64,000 bases of DNA from Rhodococcus sp. P-2 (GTDB taxonomy: Bacteria > Actinomycetota > Actinomycetes > Mycobacteriales > Mycobacteriaceae): NCBI RefSeq assembly GCF_016598535.1, contig NZ_CP066779.1, positions 3,966,053 to 4,030,052 of the forward strand, written 5' to 3'. Positions 36,621-45,849 of the stretch are shown piece after piece. Under the pieces are notes generated by a model that saw nothing but the letters and a program-made list of their open reading frames with translations, was not told the origin of the DNA and did not search any database. The position numbers and the translations under genes are program-made. Each line of letters opens with the position of its first letter. The first letter of the stretch is position 1.

Positions 36621-37299
36621 ACGTGTACTGACCGTGCCCGAGGAGGTCGAGCGAAAGAACTTGGCCGGCTTCATCGGTCACGCCTTGCGTTTGGACGAGT
36701 CCGCGGTCATCCGAATGCGTCGACGCGGCGATGCGCACCTGAGCGTCTGGGCGTCAACGGGTTTCGACGCTCTCGCTACGCGAACCGTGGCGGGCACCAT
36801 CAACCCTGACGACACCTCGGCTGCCGGCGATCAGTTGCTCACGGCGGTGGAGCAGGCAACGGGTGAGCTGATCGATCCGGGGTTCGCCATGGATTCGGCG
36901 TGGCGCGGGGCGTTGCCGCCGATGGACGGCTTCGAGCACCTGGACGACGTACCCGCCCGGGTGCTGATCGAACTGGCGCAGCGGGGCAACGCCTTGGCGC
37001 TGGAGCACGGCAGTAGTCACGGTCCGCCGGCGTCGTTGCTCGATCAGGACGTGCTCGAGGTCAGTGGTCCATCAGGCACGGTCGGGATCTCGATGCGAGT
37101 TATTTTCGCCTTGACCGCAATGGGATTCGTTCCGCACGCCGGATCCGAAGCGATGACCGCCGACATCGATCTCGAGCAGATCGACGCGTCGGAACTGGTT
37201 CGGGTACGGGCGAGTAGATCGTGGGTGCGCCTGGATGCACGGTTCGGTTCGATCTACCGCCATCGCGGTGGTTCGATACCGCTGATGGTTGCACGGTAG
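36613..37299 (+). CDS. Conserved hypothetical protein, 228 aa
   Basis: An ORF starting at GTG 36613 that overlaps the thioesterase by eight bases; an alternative GTG is at 36634, seven codons later. The protein is soluble, with a mixed helix/strand pattern (ERKNLAGFIGHALRLDESAVIRM near the start; VEVSG-like strands and RVRASRSWVRLDARFGSIYRHR near the end). No motif I know is present. It is the last gene of the gdh-thioesterase unit and is followed by a hairpin. Mycobacteria have a protein of unknown function at the corresponding place, as I recall. Confidence 0.75.
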   Translation: MHERVLTVPEEVERKNLAGFIGHALRLDESAVIRMRRRGDAHLSVWASTGFDALATRTVAGTINPDDTSAAGDQLLTAVEQATGELIDPGFAMDSAWRGALPPMDGFEHLDDVPARVLIELAQRGNALALEHGSSHGPPASLLDQDVLEVSGPSGTVGISMRVIFALTAMGFVPHAGSEAMTADIDLEQIDASELVRVRASRSWVRLDARFGSIYRHRGGSIPLMVAR

Positions 37300-37303
37300 G
37301 AGT

Positions 37304-37345
37304 TCAGGCGGCGGCCACCACCAGTGCGATGGGGCCGCCGCCTGA
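37304..37345. terminator. Bidirectional terminator
   Basis: A 13-bp perfect stem TCAGGCGGCGGCC / GGCCGCCGCCTGA with a 16-base loop between the convergent gdh unit and the glucosidase gene. No T tract. Confidence 0.75.
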
Positions 37346-37365
37346 CGACGTGCGAGAGTGTTCGG

Positions 37366-38964
37366 TCAGATCAGCCACGCCGCAGCGTTGACGGGCAACT
37401 GACCGTCGACGAGTGGTGCGCTGCTCAACAGCAGCTGCCCGCTCGGCAATGCGATCGGCACCTCCGTGGTGTTGAGAGCACAGATCAGACCACCGCGTCG
37501 ACGGAAAGCGAGGCAGCCGGGGGGACTGCCGTACCAATCGATGTCGGTGCCGGAAAACTCAGGCCTGGCGCTACGAAGTTCGAGGGCGGCGCGATAGAGC
37601 GAAAGCATCGAGTCCACGTCCTCGATCTGAGCCTCCACGGTGAGCGTCGACCACTCGGCCGGCATCGGCAACCAGGTGCTCGCACCGGTGGTGAATCCGA
37701 ACGGGGGTTCGCTCCCTTCCCACGGAAGGGGCACTCGGCAGCCGTCGCGTCCTCGCTCCGCATGTCCGGATCGTTCCCAGACCGGGTCCTGTAGTGCGTC
37801 GTCGGGAAGCTCGACGTTCGGCAGGCCGAGTTCTGCGCCGTTGTAGATGAAGCTCGCGCCCGGCAGCGCCAACTCGACGAGAATCATCGCCCGTGCGCGT
37901 TGCGTTCCGATCTCGCCCCCGCCGTAGCGCGTGACTTCACGTTCGACGTCGTGATTCGACAGTGTCCACGTGGGCACACCCCCGACCTCTGCGACGGCCG
38001 CGAGGGAGTTCTCCACGGCCTCTCGGACGGACTCGGCCGAGAATTCGGTTTCTGCAAGCCGGAAGTTGAATCCGAGATGCAGCTCGTCCGGCCGGATGTA
38101 TTCGCCGAACTTCTGGTTGTCCTTCACCCAGATCTCACCGACGGTCATCGCCTCCGGGAACTCGTCCATGACCTTGCGGATGCCGCGGTGGATTTCGTGA
38201 ACTGCCGGGTTGTTGAACCGTGGGTCGTCGTCGGAATTGCGCATGAGCTCGTTGAGCTCCCAGTCGTGGTCCGGCAAACCGTCGGGCTTGGCCATTCCGT
38301 GAGCCACGTCGATGCGAAATCCGTCGATTCCGCGCTCGAGCCAGAAGCGCAGAGTCTTGGCGAGGTCGTCGAAGACTTCGGGGTTGTCCCAGTTCAGGTC
38401 TGGCTGTTCCTTGGCGAAGATGTGCAGGTACCACTGGCCGGGTGTTCCGTCGGCTTCGGTGACGCGGGTCCACGCCGGGCCGCCGAAGATGCTCGGCCAG
38501 TTGTTCGGTGGTTCGTTGCCGTTCTCACCTTTGCCGTCTCGGAAGATGTAGCGGGATCGCTCCGCAGAACCGGGCGCCGACGCCAGGGCAGCCTTGAACC
38601 ACTCGTGCTGATCACTCGTGTGGTTCGGGACCAGGTCCATGGTGACCTTGATTCCGCGTTCGTGGGCTGACGTGATCAGCGAATCCATCGTCGCCAGATC
38701 ACCGAACAGGGGATCGATGTCGCGAGGATCCGAGACGTCGTAGCCGTGGTCTGCCATCGGTGACTTCATCACCGGGCTCAACCAGATCGCGTCGATGCCG
38801 AGCAGTTCGAGGTAGCCGAGTTTCTCCTCGACTCCGCCGAGGTCGCCGATACCGTCGCTGCCCGAATCGGCAAAGGAACGCGGATAGATCTGATAGAAGA
38901 CCGCCTCGTTCCACCACGGGGCTTCTGGCCGGCTTACAGAGGACGAATCCGCGGGGGTGCTCAC
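37366..38964 (-). CDS. aglA: GH13 alpha-glucosidase (AglA-like)
   Basis: A 532-aa cytoplasmic enzyme of the oligo-1,6-glucosidase/alpha-glucosidase group. Conserved regions are all visible: LVPNHTSDQH (about 111-120), GFRIDVAHG with nucleophile Asp219, VGEIWV with acid Glu277, and LSNHDVE with Asp339. It hydrolyses terminal alpha-1,4/1,6-glucosyl bonds of maltose, isomaltose or sucrose-like sugars. The start is GTG 38964; the ribosome-binding site is weak. Same neighbourhood as M. tuberculosis aglA (Rv2471), next to glbO. Confidence 0.93.
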   Translation of the reverse strand: MSTPADSSSVSRPEAPWWNEAVFYQIYPRSFADSGSDGIGDLGGVEEKLGYLELLGIDAIWLSPVMKSPMADHGYDVSDPRDIDPLFGDLATMDSLITSAHERGIKVTMDLVPNHTSDQHEWFKAALASAPGSAERSRYIFRDGKGENGNEPPNNWPSIFGGPAWTRVTEADGTPGQWYLHIFAKEQPDLNWDNPEVFDDLAKTLRFWLERGIDGFRIDVAHGMAKPDGLPDHDWELNELMRNSDDDPRFNNPAVHEIHRGIRKVMDEFPEAMTVGEIWVKDNQKFGEYIRPDELHLGFNFRLAETEFSAESVREAVENSLAAVAEVGGVPTWTLSNHDVEREVTRYGGGEIGTQRARAMILVELALPGASFIYNGAELGLPNVELPDDALQDPVWERSGHAERGRDGCRVPLPWEGSEPPFGFTTGASTWLPMPAEWSTLTVEAQIEDVDSMLSLYRAALELRSARPEFSGTDIDWYGSPPGCLAFRRRGGLICALNTTEVPIALPSGQLLLSSAPLVDGQLPVNAAAWLI

Positions 38965-39070
38965 AGCAGTTCATAGTGCCAAACGTCCGGCACTCTCACG
39001 ACTTGGACACGGCAAAACCGTGACTCTTTACCTAGCCTTGGTGTACTTTGCATTGACGCGGTGATGCCAT

Positions 39071-39562
39071 GTGGCAACTTTGGTGTTACTGCCGGGGGAG
39101 AAGTATCGAGAATTCAACCAAGGGGGCTTGGCCTTGACTTTGTCGGCAATCGAAGCGGTTAATTTGGATCACGTGTTACTCGACGAGGATCCGATCAACC
39201 GGGACTGGATAATCTCCGGCACACCGGTTGCGCGCTCGGCGCAGTGGTCGGTGAGTAAAGACGGAACCACGACCACGCACGTCTGGGATTGCACGAAGGG
39301 GCGCTTTCGCTGGTACTTCCACGCGGACGAAATCGTGCACATCATCGAAGGTTCGGTCACCGTTCAGGCCGACGGAATCGCGAAGCGAACCCTCGGAGTC
39401 GGCGATGCCGCACTTTTTCGTGCGGGCAGCTGGTCGGAGTGGGAGGTCGAAGAGTACGTGCGCAAGCATGCAATCTTGAGTTCACCCCTGCATCCCACGG
39501 TGTCGTTCGGGGTACGAGCAGCTCGTCGGGTCGCGCGCGTGTTCAGGCCGAAAGCGAAGTAA
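39071..39562 (+). CDS. Cupin-domain protein
   Basis: Up to 163 aa. A single small cupin barrel is visible: FRWYFHADEIVHIIEGSVTVQADG followed by VGDAALFRAGSWSEWEVEEYVRK, close to the cupin_3/DUF861 type; metal ligands would be His and Glu in FHADEIVHIIEG. The start is unsure: GTG 39071 has no clear ribosome-binding site, while TTG 39134 lies eight bases behind AAGGGGG. No enzyme activity can be assigned. It is divergent from the glucosidase and converges on glbO with a 4-base gap. Confidence 0.75.
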   Translation: MATLVLLPGEKYREFNQGGLALTLSAIEAVNLDHVLLDEDPINRDWIISGTPVARSAQWSVSKDGTTTTHVWDCTKGRFRWYFHADEIVHIIEGSVTVQADGIAKRTLGVGDAALFRAGSWSEWEVEEYVRKHAILSSPLHPTVSFGVRAARRVARVFRPKAK

Positions 39563-39566
39563 ACGG

Positions 39567-39974
39567 TCAGATGGCGGAGTTGACCATGGACGCGGCAGCC
39601 ATCTCCATGTAGTCGATCAACTGCTTTCGGTGCACCGGGCTCAGAGTCTTCTCGTCGATGGACGCGATGGCGACGTGCATGCACCGCAGCCACGCATCAC
39701 GCTCGATCGGGCCGATCACGAATGGATTGTGGCGCATCCGCAGACGCGGGTGTCCACGCTCCTCCGAGTACGTGTGCGGCCCGCCCCAGTACTGCTCGAG
39801 GAACATCCGCATCCGCCGCTCGGCCGGGCCGAGATCGGCCTCGGGGTAGAGCGGGCGCACAACCTCGTCCTTCGCGACTTCTTCGTAGAATCGCGCGGTG
39901 AGCTTGTGAAACGTCTCGGCTCCGCCGACGGCGTCGTAGAAGGTCTGCTGCACGTCGTGCTGTACGTCATTCAT
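39567..39974 (-). CDS. glbO: Group II truncated haemoglobin
   Basis: A 135-aa globin; ATG 39974 is preferred to 39986 because GGAAG lies six bases upstream. It shows the group II pattern: [48 protein letters not shown], proximal His75 in [10 protein letters not shown] and Trp95 (position G8). TrHbO proteins bind O2 tightly at the membrane and are tied to respiration or peroxide/NO handling. Synteny with M. tuberculosis glbO (Rv2470) holds. Confidence 0.95.
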   Translation of the reverse strand: MNDVQHDVQQTFYDAVGGAETFHKLTARFYEEVAKDEVVRPLYPEADLGPAERRMRMFLEQYWGGPHTYSEERGHPRLRMRHNPFVIGPIERDAWLRCMHVAIASIDEKTLSPVHRKQLIDYMEMAAASMVNSAI

Positions 39975-40156
39975 GGCAACTTCCATTGTGCCTGACGGCC
40001 GTAGTGGTCGGTTTCCGGGTCGACGACGGTTGTATCGGGTCGGACTGCGTACCCATTCACCGGAAATTCACCGGCCGTCCTGGCAATTTTGTTCGAAATG
40101 GGAGTGCGTAACGCGATCATCCGTGGTCAACTTGGGGGCAGTCTCCCGGAGGTCGT

Positions 40157-40855
40157 ATGAAGAACCGACATGCTGCACGCAATCACCGACAACTCCAGCC
40201 CACTAGCGCGCGGAACGACCACGCGTTAGGGGCTGTTCTGGAAGTTGTTCCTGACGGGTTCGCGCACACTGCCGACCCACTCTTTTCCGAAGAACGTTCT
40301 CACCTCGAGATGTTCCCTCCCGATCGCGTCGTGCCCGAGTGGGTAAAACGTCGGGTGCTACTGCTCAACGTCACGTACGAACCGCTGACCGCCCTTCCTG
40401 CCCGGCGCGCGGTCGTACTGATGGCCTGCGGCAAGGCCGATACCGTCCACGAGGACGAACAAGGCCCGGTAGTCCATTCTGCGGACTGGTCGGTGCAGGT
40501 TCCCTCGGTCATTCGATTGCGCACCTACGTGCGCGTTCCGTATCGCGCCCGTATCCCTATGACTCGTGCCGCACTGATGCATCGTGACCACTTCCGATGT
40601 GCGTACTGCGGAGCCAAAGCCGAAACCATCGACCACGTCGTTCCTCGCAGCAGAGGTGGCGGGCATTCGTGGGAGAACTGCGTCGCCTGCTGTGCCCCCT
40701 GCAATCACCGCAAGGCCGACAAGATGCTCAGCGAACTCGGATGGACTCTCCGTGCGGAACTGGTTCCGCCGTCCGGCCCGCACTGGCGTCTGCTCGCGGC
40801 GACCAAGGAATTGCATCCGGCGTGGATGCCGTATCTCGGCGTGGGCGCCGCCTGA
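40157..40855 (+). CDS. HNH endonuclease-domain protein
   Basis: A 232-aa protein with a C-terminal HNH motif: CAYCG (about 151-155), TIDHVVPRSRGGGHSWENCVACCAPCNHRKADK (about 161-193), including the zinc-binding CxxC pairs and catalytic His. The N-terminal domain (RRVLLLNVTYEPLTALPARRAVVLM) is that of the conserved actinobacterial and cyanobacterial HNH family of unknown biological role (Rv2469c-like). ATG 40157 follows GGAGGT closely. Its last codons and stop are tandemly duplicated downstream (40838-40912). Confidence 0.9.
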   Translation: MKNRHAARNHRQLQPTSARNDHALGAVLEVVPDGFAHTADPLFSEERSHLEMFPPDRVVPEWVKRRVLLLNVTYEPLTALPARRAVVLMACGKADTVHEDEQGPVVHSADWSVQVPSVIRLRTYVRVPYRARIPMTRAALMHRDHFRCAYCGAKAETIDHVVPRSRGGGHSWENCVACCAPCNHRKADKMLSELGWTLRAELVPPSGPHWRLLAATKELHPAWMPYLGVGAA

Positions 40856-40912
40856 GCTATGTGTCGGCGTGGGCGCCGCCTGAGCTATGTGTCGGCGTGG
40901 GCGCAGCCTGAG
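40838..40912 (+). repeat. 28-bp tandem repeat across the HNH gene stop codon, 2.7 copies
   Basis: Two identical 28-base copies (starting GGCGTGGGCGCCGCCTGAGC) at 40838-40865 and 40866-40893, and a partial third of 19 bases with one C-to-A change at 40894-40912. The first copy includes the real stop codon, so the gene product is unaffected. Slippage-type expansion is likely. Confidence 0.9.
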
Positions 40913-41001
40913 CCGCGTTCTGTCGTCACCGAAACGAAATTGCCCGAGAATTTGTGGCCCTGACGCTTTCCTTCCTGGCGTTCTGGGCTACGTTATCTGG
41001 T

Positions 41002-41265
41002 GTGAGCATTCTCGAGGTAGTACTGATATACGTTGGGATTCCGGCCTTGATCACCGCGTTCTTCGCGGCTGCGTCCTTCCTCGGGAAGAAGACGCCGGGA
41101 CCGGTTCCGCCGGCGTTCCATCTCGGTGAGTCGTGGGATCACGCTCCCGTGCTGTGGAGTGCTGTCGACGAAGTCACCGTTCGCGGTGGCCATCACGGCA
41201 GTGCGCACGCAATCGAAGCCGGTTCGGCTGATCTGATCGGAGGGTCCGCAAGTGGCAAGTGGTGA
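41002..41265 (+). CDS. Small membrane protein, 87 aa
   Basis: Starting at GTG 41002 the protein has an N-terminal membrane segment (SILEVVLIYVGIPALITAFFAAASFLG, about 2-28) and a hydrophilic C-terminal part with VPPAFHLGESWDHAPVLW and a His-rich GGHHGSAHA. An upstream in-frame ORF to 40954 reads hydrophobic but begins in the repeat-proximal region and is unlikely. It overlaps the DUF5130 gene by 14 bases, so the two are translationally coupled. The conserved family is of unknown function. A role beside the neighbouring protein is likely. Confidence 0.8.
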   Translation: MSILEVVLIYVGIPALITAFFAAASFLGKKTPGPVPPAFHLGESWDHAPVLWSAVDEVTVRGGHHGSAHAIEAGSADLIGGSASGKW

Positions 41266-41731
41266 TCATTCGACCGCGCTCGCAGTAGCGCCCGAGGACC
41301 TGCCGGTCGGCAGCGTCGTCACGTCCAGCGGACGTGTTTCCGGTGTGCACCGCATCGGCGAGCCGTTCACCGACGATCTTCCGTTCGAGACCAGGGATCT
41401 GGTCGCGCTCGACGTCGCGATGACCGAAGCGACGCGCGCCACCAAGGTGCGATTCAACGCTTACATCGGTGATCTCGGTTCCGATCCGGCAGCGGGTGCC
41501 GACGCACTGTTCCCGACCACGCCCGAAGCCGAGCGTTCCGTGCTGATCGCTGTCTCGCCCAACCAGCGCACCGTCGAGGTACGCAGCGGGCGGGCAATCG
41601 CCGATCGGGTCACTGATCGCGTTACCCAGCTCGGAGCAACCGCAGCTGTCGCATCGTTCAGCGAAGGCAATCTGATCGACGGACTGATCAGCGCAATCCG
41701 CGTTATGGCAGCCGCAATCTCAGCGCCGTAA
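41252..41731 (+). CDS. DUF5130 / TPM-like conserved protein
   Basis: A 159-aa protein starting at GTG 41252 with GGAGGG six bases upstream. The fold pattern resembles TPM-domain proteins: RFNAYIGDLGSDPAAGADALF, SVLIAVSPNQRTVEVRSGRAIADRVTDR and a C-terminal helix with GLISAIRVMAAAI. It matches in place and size the DUF5130 protein Rv2468c of M. tuberculosis. Function unknown; the coupled membrane protein may anchor it. It ends at a strong terminator shared with pepN. Confidence 0.85.
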   Translation: MASGDHSTALAVAPEDLPVGSVVTSSGRVSGVHRIGEPFTDDLPFETRDLVALDVAMTEATRATKVRFNAYIGDLGSDPAAGADALFPTTPEAERSVLIAVSPNQRTVEVRSGRAIADRVTDRVTQLGATAAVASFSEGNLIDGLISAIRVMAAAISAP

Positions 41732-41741
41732 CTTTTTGTCG

Positions 41742-41799
41742 GACAAAGGCCGGTGCCCGCGTCGATTCGTGAGAATCGACGCGGGCACCGGCCTTTGTC
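41742..41799. terminator. Bidirectional terminator with 26-bp stem
   Basis: A perfect 26-bp stem (GACAAAGGCCGGTGCCCGCG...) with a 6-base loop fills nearly all the space between the convergent DUF5130 and pepN genes; the pepN stop codon begins three bases beyond it. Confidence 0.9.
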
Positions 41800-41802
41800 A
41801 TG

Positions 41803-44382
41803 TCAGCTCGCGTCGAACTTCCGTGCGGCGAGCGAACGAACCACACCGGCCTGGCCTTCGACGACCAGACGACGCAGCGCGGGAGGGATGTCGCCTTCGA
41901 GGAATCGGTCTGCGGTCGCGATGGATTCTGCAGAGATCGACCACGACGGGTACAGCCCGATGACAACCGTCTGTGCCACTTCGCTCGAGCGTCGTTCCCA
42001 CACTGCCGCGATGTCGGCGAAGTAGCGGGAGACGAAGGGTTCGAGCAATTCGTCCTGGCCTTCGCGAGCAAACCCGCCGATGATGGATCGCGCGGTGATG
42101 TTGGGCACCGAGTCGTCGCCGACGACCTTCGCCCAGACCTCTTCCTTGACAGCGGCCTGCGGACGTCCGGCCGCGGCAGCCGCGGCTTGACGAGCGCCCG
42201 CCGCGGTCGGGTCACGCTGGGCTTCGGCGTCGATGAACGGAGTTGCAGTTCCTTCGGCGTCGATCTCACCGGCAGCAGCGAGTGCCCCGACGATGCGCCA
42301 GCGAAGATCCGTGTCGACGATCAGGCCGTCGAGCCCAACGGTGGAAGGATCGGCGTCGAGCAATTCGCGCAGAACCTCGGTGTGCCACGGGGAGAGTGCG
42401 GCGCCGGTGAGTGCGTTGACGAATGCCAGCTGATGGTCGGACCCGGCCTCCGCCTCACGTGCGAGTTCGAGCAACCGATTGGCGAAGCTCGCCGCGCCTT
42501 CGGCCTCGGCCCAGGCAGGGTCTGCGTAGGAGCCGATGGCGGTCTGGGCCTGGAGCAAGAGACGTTGCACCACACCGACTTCGGTCTCCGAACTGATGCC
42601 GCGCTCGACCAGTGCGACGAAGTCGCGTGCCTTCAGTTCGGCCTGACGGGTCATTTCCCACGCCGCCGACCAGACCAAGGTGCGGGGGAGTGACTCGGTG
42701 ATGTCGCCGACTCGCTCGATCGCGGTCGCCAACGATTCGGGATCGAGTCGCACGGAGCCGTAGGTGAGATCGTCGTCGTTGACCAACACGAGTGCACCGC
42801 GGGCGACGCCGACAAGTTCGGGGACATCGGTGCTCTCCACAGCATCGAGGTCGAGTTCGACGCGATGGCTTCGCACCAACTTGCCGTCGACGTCGTCGTA
42901 GATGCCGATGGCGATCCGGTGGATTCGACGCTCCCCGGCGCCGGGGGCGGCACCGTCCTGCAGGACGGCGAAGCGGGTGAACTTTCCGTCTGCGTCGACG
43001 TCGAAGTCGGGTCGCAGGATGTTGAGGCCGGTGGTCTTGAGCCACTGTCGACCCCAGTCGGAAAGGTCACGGCCCGAAGACTTTTCGAGTGAGCCCAGCA
43101 GATCGTCGAAGGTTGCGTTTCCGAATGCGTGCTCACGGAAGTACTCACGCAGTCCGGCGAGGAACGGCTCGAGTCCGACGTAGGCGACCAACTGCTTGAG
43201 TACGCTGGCGCCCTTGGCGTAGGTGATGCCGTCGAAGTTGACCTCGACGGCGGCCAGGTCCGGAATGTCCGCGGCAATCGGGTGCGTCGACGGCAACTGA
43301 TCCTGGCGGTATGCCCACGACTTCTCGACGTTGGCGAACGTCGTCCACGCGTTCGTGTACTCGGTCGCTTCCGTCTGGCACAGGACCGAAGCGAAGGTTG
43401 CGAACGACTCGTTGAGCCACAGGTCGTCCCACCACGCCATCGTGACGAGGTCTCCGAACCACATGTGCGCCATTTCGTGCAGGACCGTCTCGGCACGACG
43501 CTCGTACGAGTAGCGGGTCACCTTGGAGCGGAAGACGTAGTCCTCCAGGAAGGTCACGGCGCCGGCATTCTCCATCGCGCCCGCATTGAATTCGGGGACG
43601 AAGAGCTGGTCGTACTTGCCGAAGGCATAGGGAACACCGAAGTTGCGGTGGTAGAAGTCGAATCCCTGCTTGGTCTCGGTGAAGAGCCGCTCCTCGTCCA
43701 TGAACTCGGCCAGCGAAGAGCGGCAGAAGATTCCGAGGGGGATGTCGCCGTGCTCGTCGGAGTAGTTGTCGGTCCACTGCGCGTAGGGACCGGCGATGAG
43801 CGCCACCAGGTACGTGCTCATCTTCGGGGTGGTCCGGAAGACGTGCTGGCCGGGATCGGCGGCGAGGGTCTCGACGACAGCGGAGTTTGAGATGACCTTC
43901 CACGACGTGGGAGCGGTGACGCGGACATCGAACGTGGCCTTCAGATCGGGCTGATCGAAGCACGCGAACATGCGCTTGGCGTCGGCCGTCTCGAACTGTG
44001 AATAGAGATAGACGGCGTCATCGGTCGGGTCGACGAATCGGTGCAGCCCCTCGCCGGTGTGGGAGTAGATGCAATCGGCCTCGATGACCAGTTCGTTGTC
44101 GGCAGCGAGGTCGGGCAGGCTGATACCCGTCGACTCGTCGTAGTCGGAGACGTCGAGCGCGGTGCCGTTGAGGACCGCGGAATGGACTCGGGCCGCGACG
44201 ATGTCGATGAAGCTGCTTGCGCCTGCCGTCGCCGTGAACGTGACGGTGGTCTTCGAGGAGAACGTCTCCTCGCCGGGTGCGTCGTTGCCGTCGGTGAGAT
44301 CGAGTTCGATCAGGTAGTTCTGGACGGTCAGGATTGCCGACCGTTGCGCTGCGGTTTCGCGTGTCAGGTTAGGTGCGACCAC
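41803..44382 (-). CDS. pepN: Aminopeptidase N (M1 family)
   Basis: An 859-aa zinc metallopeptidase that removes N-terminal residues from peptides in the cytoplasm. GAMEN is at 268-272; the zinc site is HEMAH at 302-306 with the third ligand Glu325 in LWLNESFA. The C-terminal helical ERAP1-like domain is complete to the stop. It starts at GTG 44382 (GAGGAGATC upstream). Single gene between strong terminators; syntenic with Rv2467. Confidence 0.95.
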   Translation of the reverse strand: MVAPNLTRETAAQRSAILTVQNYLIELDLTDGNDAPGEETFSSKTTVTFTATAGASSFIDIVAARVHSAVLNGTALDVSDYDESTGISLPDLAADNELVIEADCIYSHTGEGLHRFVDPTDDAVYLYSQFETADAKRMFACFDQPDLKATFDVRVTAPTSWKVISNSAVVETLAADPGQHVFRTTPKMSTYLVALIAGPYAQWTDNYSDEHGDIPLGIFCRSSLAEFMDEERLFTETKQGFDFYHRNFGVPYAFGKYDQLFVPEFNAGAMENAGAVTFLEDYVFRSKVTRYSYERRAETVLHEMAHMWFGDLVTMAWWDDLWLNESFATFASVLCQTEATEYTNAWTTFANVEKSWAYRQDQLPSTHPIAADIPDLAAVEVNFDGITYAKGASVLKQLVAYVGLEPFLAGLREYFREHAFGNATFDDLLGSLEKSSGRDLSDWGRQWLKTTGLNILRPDFDVDADGKFTRFAVLQDGAAPGAGERRIHRIAIGIYDDVDGKLVRSHRVELDLDAVESTDVPELVGVARGALVLVNDDDLTYGSVRLDPESLATAIERVGDITESLPRTLVWSAAWEMTRQAELKARDFVALVERGISSETEVGVVQRLLLQAQTAIGSYADPAWAEAEGAASFANRLLELAREAEAGSDHQLAFVNALTGAALSPWHTEVLRELLDADPSTVGLDGLIVDTDLRWRIVGALAAAGEIDAEGTATPFIDAEAQRDPTAAGARQAAAAAAGRPQAAVKEEVWAKVVGDDSVPNITARSIIGGFAREGQDELLEPFVSRYFADIAAVWERRSSEVAQTVVIGLYPSWSISAESIATADRFLEGDIPPALRRLVVEGQAGVVRSLAARKFDAS

Positions 44383-44447
44383 AAAGATCTCCTCGTAGAT
44401 GGTGCGGATCTATTACGTCCATCCCATCACGAAGAGAACGACTGCAC

Positions 44448-45683
44448 TCAAGCGGACACTTCTGCCAGCGGAATCTCCGGATCGGCCAAACGCTCCGGAT
44501 CGACGGGACCCGAAGACGCGACCAATTCCTTGATGGCGTCACCGGCGTCCCAAATGTTCACGTTCATGCCGGCGAGCACCTTGTTCGCGGAATCGAGCCA
44601 GAATGCCAGGAACTCGCGCTTGTCGACGTCGCCGCGAGTGACCACACGGGAGTAGCCGCCGTGCGGTGCGTGACCCACGTATTCCATCCCGAGGTCGTAC
44701 TGGTCGGTGAAGAAATACGGCATGCGCACGTACTCGGCAGGCCGCCCCAACATGGTGTCTGCGGCCGTCTCAGGCTGGTTGAGCGCGTTTGCCCAGTGCT
44801 CCACCCGAATTCGTGAATTCAGAATCGGATGCTGTGCGGCCGCGATGTCGCCCACTGCGACGATGTCCGGGTCGCTACTCTGCAGACCGGCATCGACGAG
44901 AACGCCGTTGTCGACGTCGATACCCGCCTCCGACGCCAACTCGGTGTTCGGCAACGCGCCGACAGCGATCAACACGGCGTCGGCCGGAATCACGGTGCCG
45001 TCGCTCAAAGTGACGCCCGAGGCGTGATCGCCGTCGACAGAGATTGCGCTGACGTCCGTGCCGGTGCGCAAGTCGACGCCGTTCTGGCGGTGCAGAGCGG
45101 CGAAGACCTCACCCATTTCCGGGCCGAGGGTCGATTCGAGCGGAAGGCCGGCATGTTCGAGCACGGTGACGTCGACGTCGAAACCGCGGGCCGACGCGGC
45201 AATTTCGAGACCGATCCAGCCGGCACCGATCACGACGAGCTTCTTGTCGGCGGCCAGGGTGCGCAGCAGCGCAGCGGCCTGATCGACTGTTCGTACGTAG
45301 TGAACGCCTTCGGCGTCGGACCCCGGGATGTCGAGGCGCCGCGAACGTGAACCGGTGGCCAAGGCGAGCTTGTCGTAGCTGATCGTGGAACCGTCCGGAA
45401 GTGACACGGTGTGCGCAGCGGGGTCGATGGCCGTTGCCGTCGTTCCCGGACGAAGATCGATGTGATGGTCGCGGAACCACTCGCCGTCGTGGACGGTGAA
45501 TTCGGGGAGTGTCTTCTTGCCCGCGAAGAACTCCTTCGACAGTGGCGGCCGCTCGTACGGGAGGTGGTCTTCTTCACTCAAAACGGTGATCTCACCGTCG
45601 AAATCTCTGTCACGCAGGGCTTCTGCGATCTTTGCGCCCGCGAGCCCGCCGCCGACGATCACGAATCTCCGGTTGGTGCTCAT
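44448..45683 (-). CDS. Ferredoxin-NAD(P)+ reductase-type FAD oxidoreductase
   Basis: A 411-aa enzyme of the ferredoxin-reductase/rubredoxin-reductase group: N-terminal FAD-binding GGGLAGAKIAEALR (about 12-25), PYERPPLSKE (about 49-58), NAD-binding VVIGAGWIGLEIAASA (about 150-165) and the second FAD motif DIVAVGDIAA (about 279-288). A C-terminal reductase domain follows. It passes electrons from NAD(P)H to a small ferredoxin or rubredoxin; no such partner is adjacent. AAGGAG precedes ATG 45683. Confidence 0.92.
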   Translation of the reverse strand: MSTNRRFVIVGGGLAGAKIAEALRDRDFDGEITVLSEEDHLPYERPPLSKEFFAGKKTLPEFTVHDGEWFRDHHIDLRPGTTATAIDPAAHTVSLPDGSTISYDKLALATGSRSRRLDIPGSDAEGVHYVRTVDQAAALLRTLAADKKLVVIGAGWIGLEIAASARGFDVDVTVLEHAGLPLESTLGPEMGEVFAALHRQNGVDLRTGTDVSAISVDGDHASGVTLSDGTVIPADAVLIAVGALPNTELASEAGIDVDNGVLVDAGLQSSDPDIVAVGDIAAAQHPILNSRIRVEHWANALNQPETAADTMLGRPAEYVRMPYFFTDQYDLGMEYVGHAPHGGYSRVVTRGDVDKREFLAFWLDSANKVLAGMNVNIWDAGDAIKELVASSGPVDPERLADPEIPLAEVSA

Positions 45684-45849
45684 TACTGAACCACTCCTTC
45701 GTACTCGTTTCTTTTCGACACTACTGCGATCGGAAGGTAGTTCGGGGGAAAGCGCGGGAAGGATTGCGGGTTCATGATTGTTGGCAGAACGGGAGTATGT
45801 CCCCGAACTGATATGACCTGACCGACATGAACTGATAGGGAGTTTCTTC

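Noticed and set aside
40838..40912. Possible CRISPR-like repeat
   Set aside because: The 28-bp units are directly adjacent without spacers and overlap a gene end, so this is a simple tandem duplication. No CRISPR array or cas gene was seen anywhere in the window.
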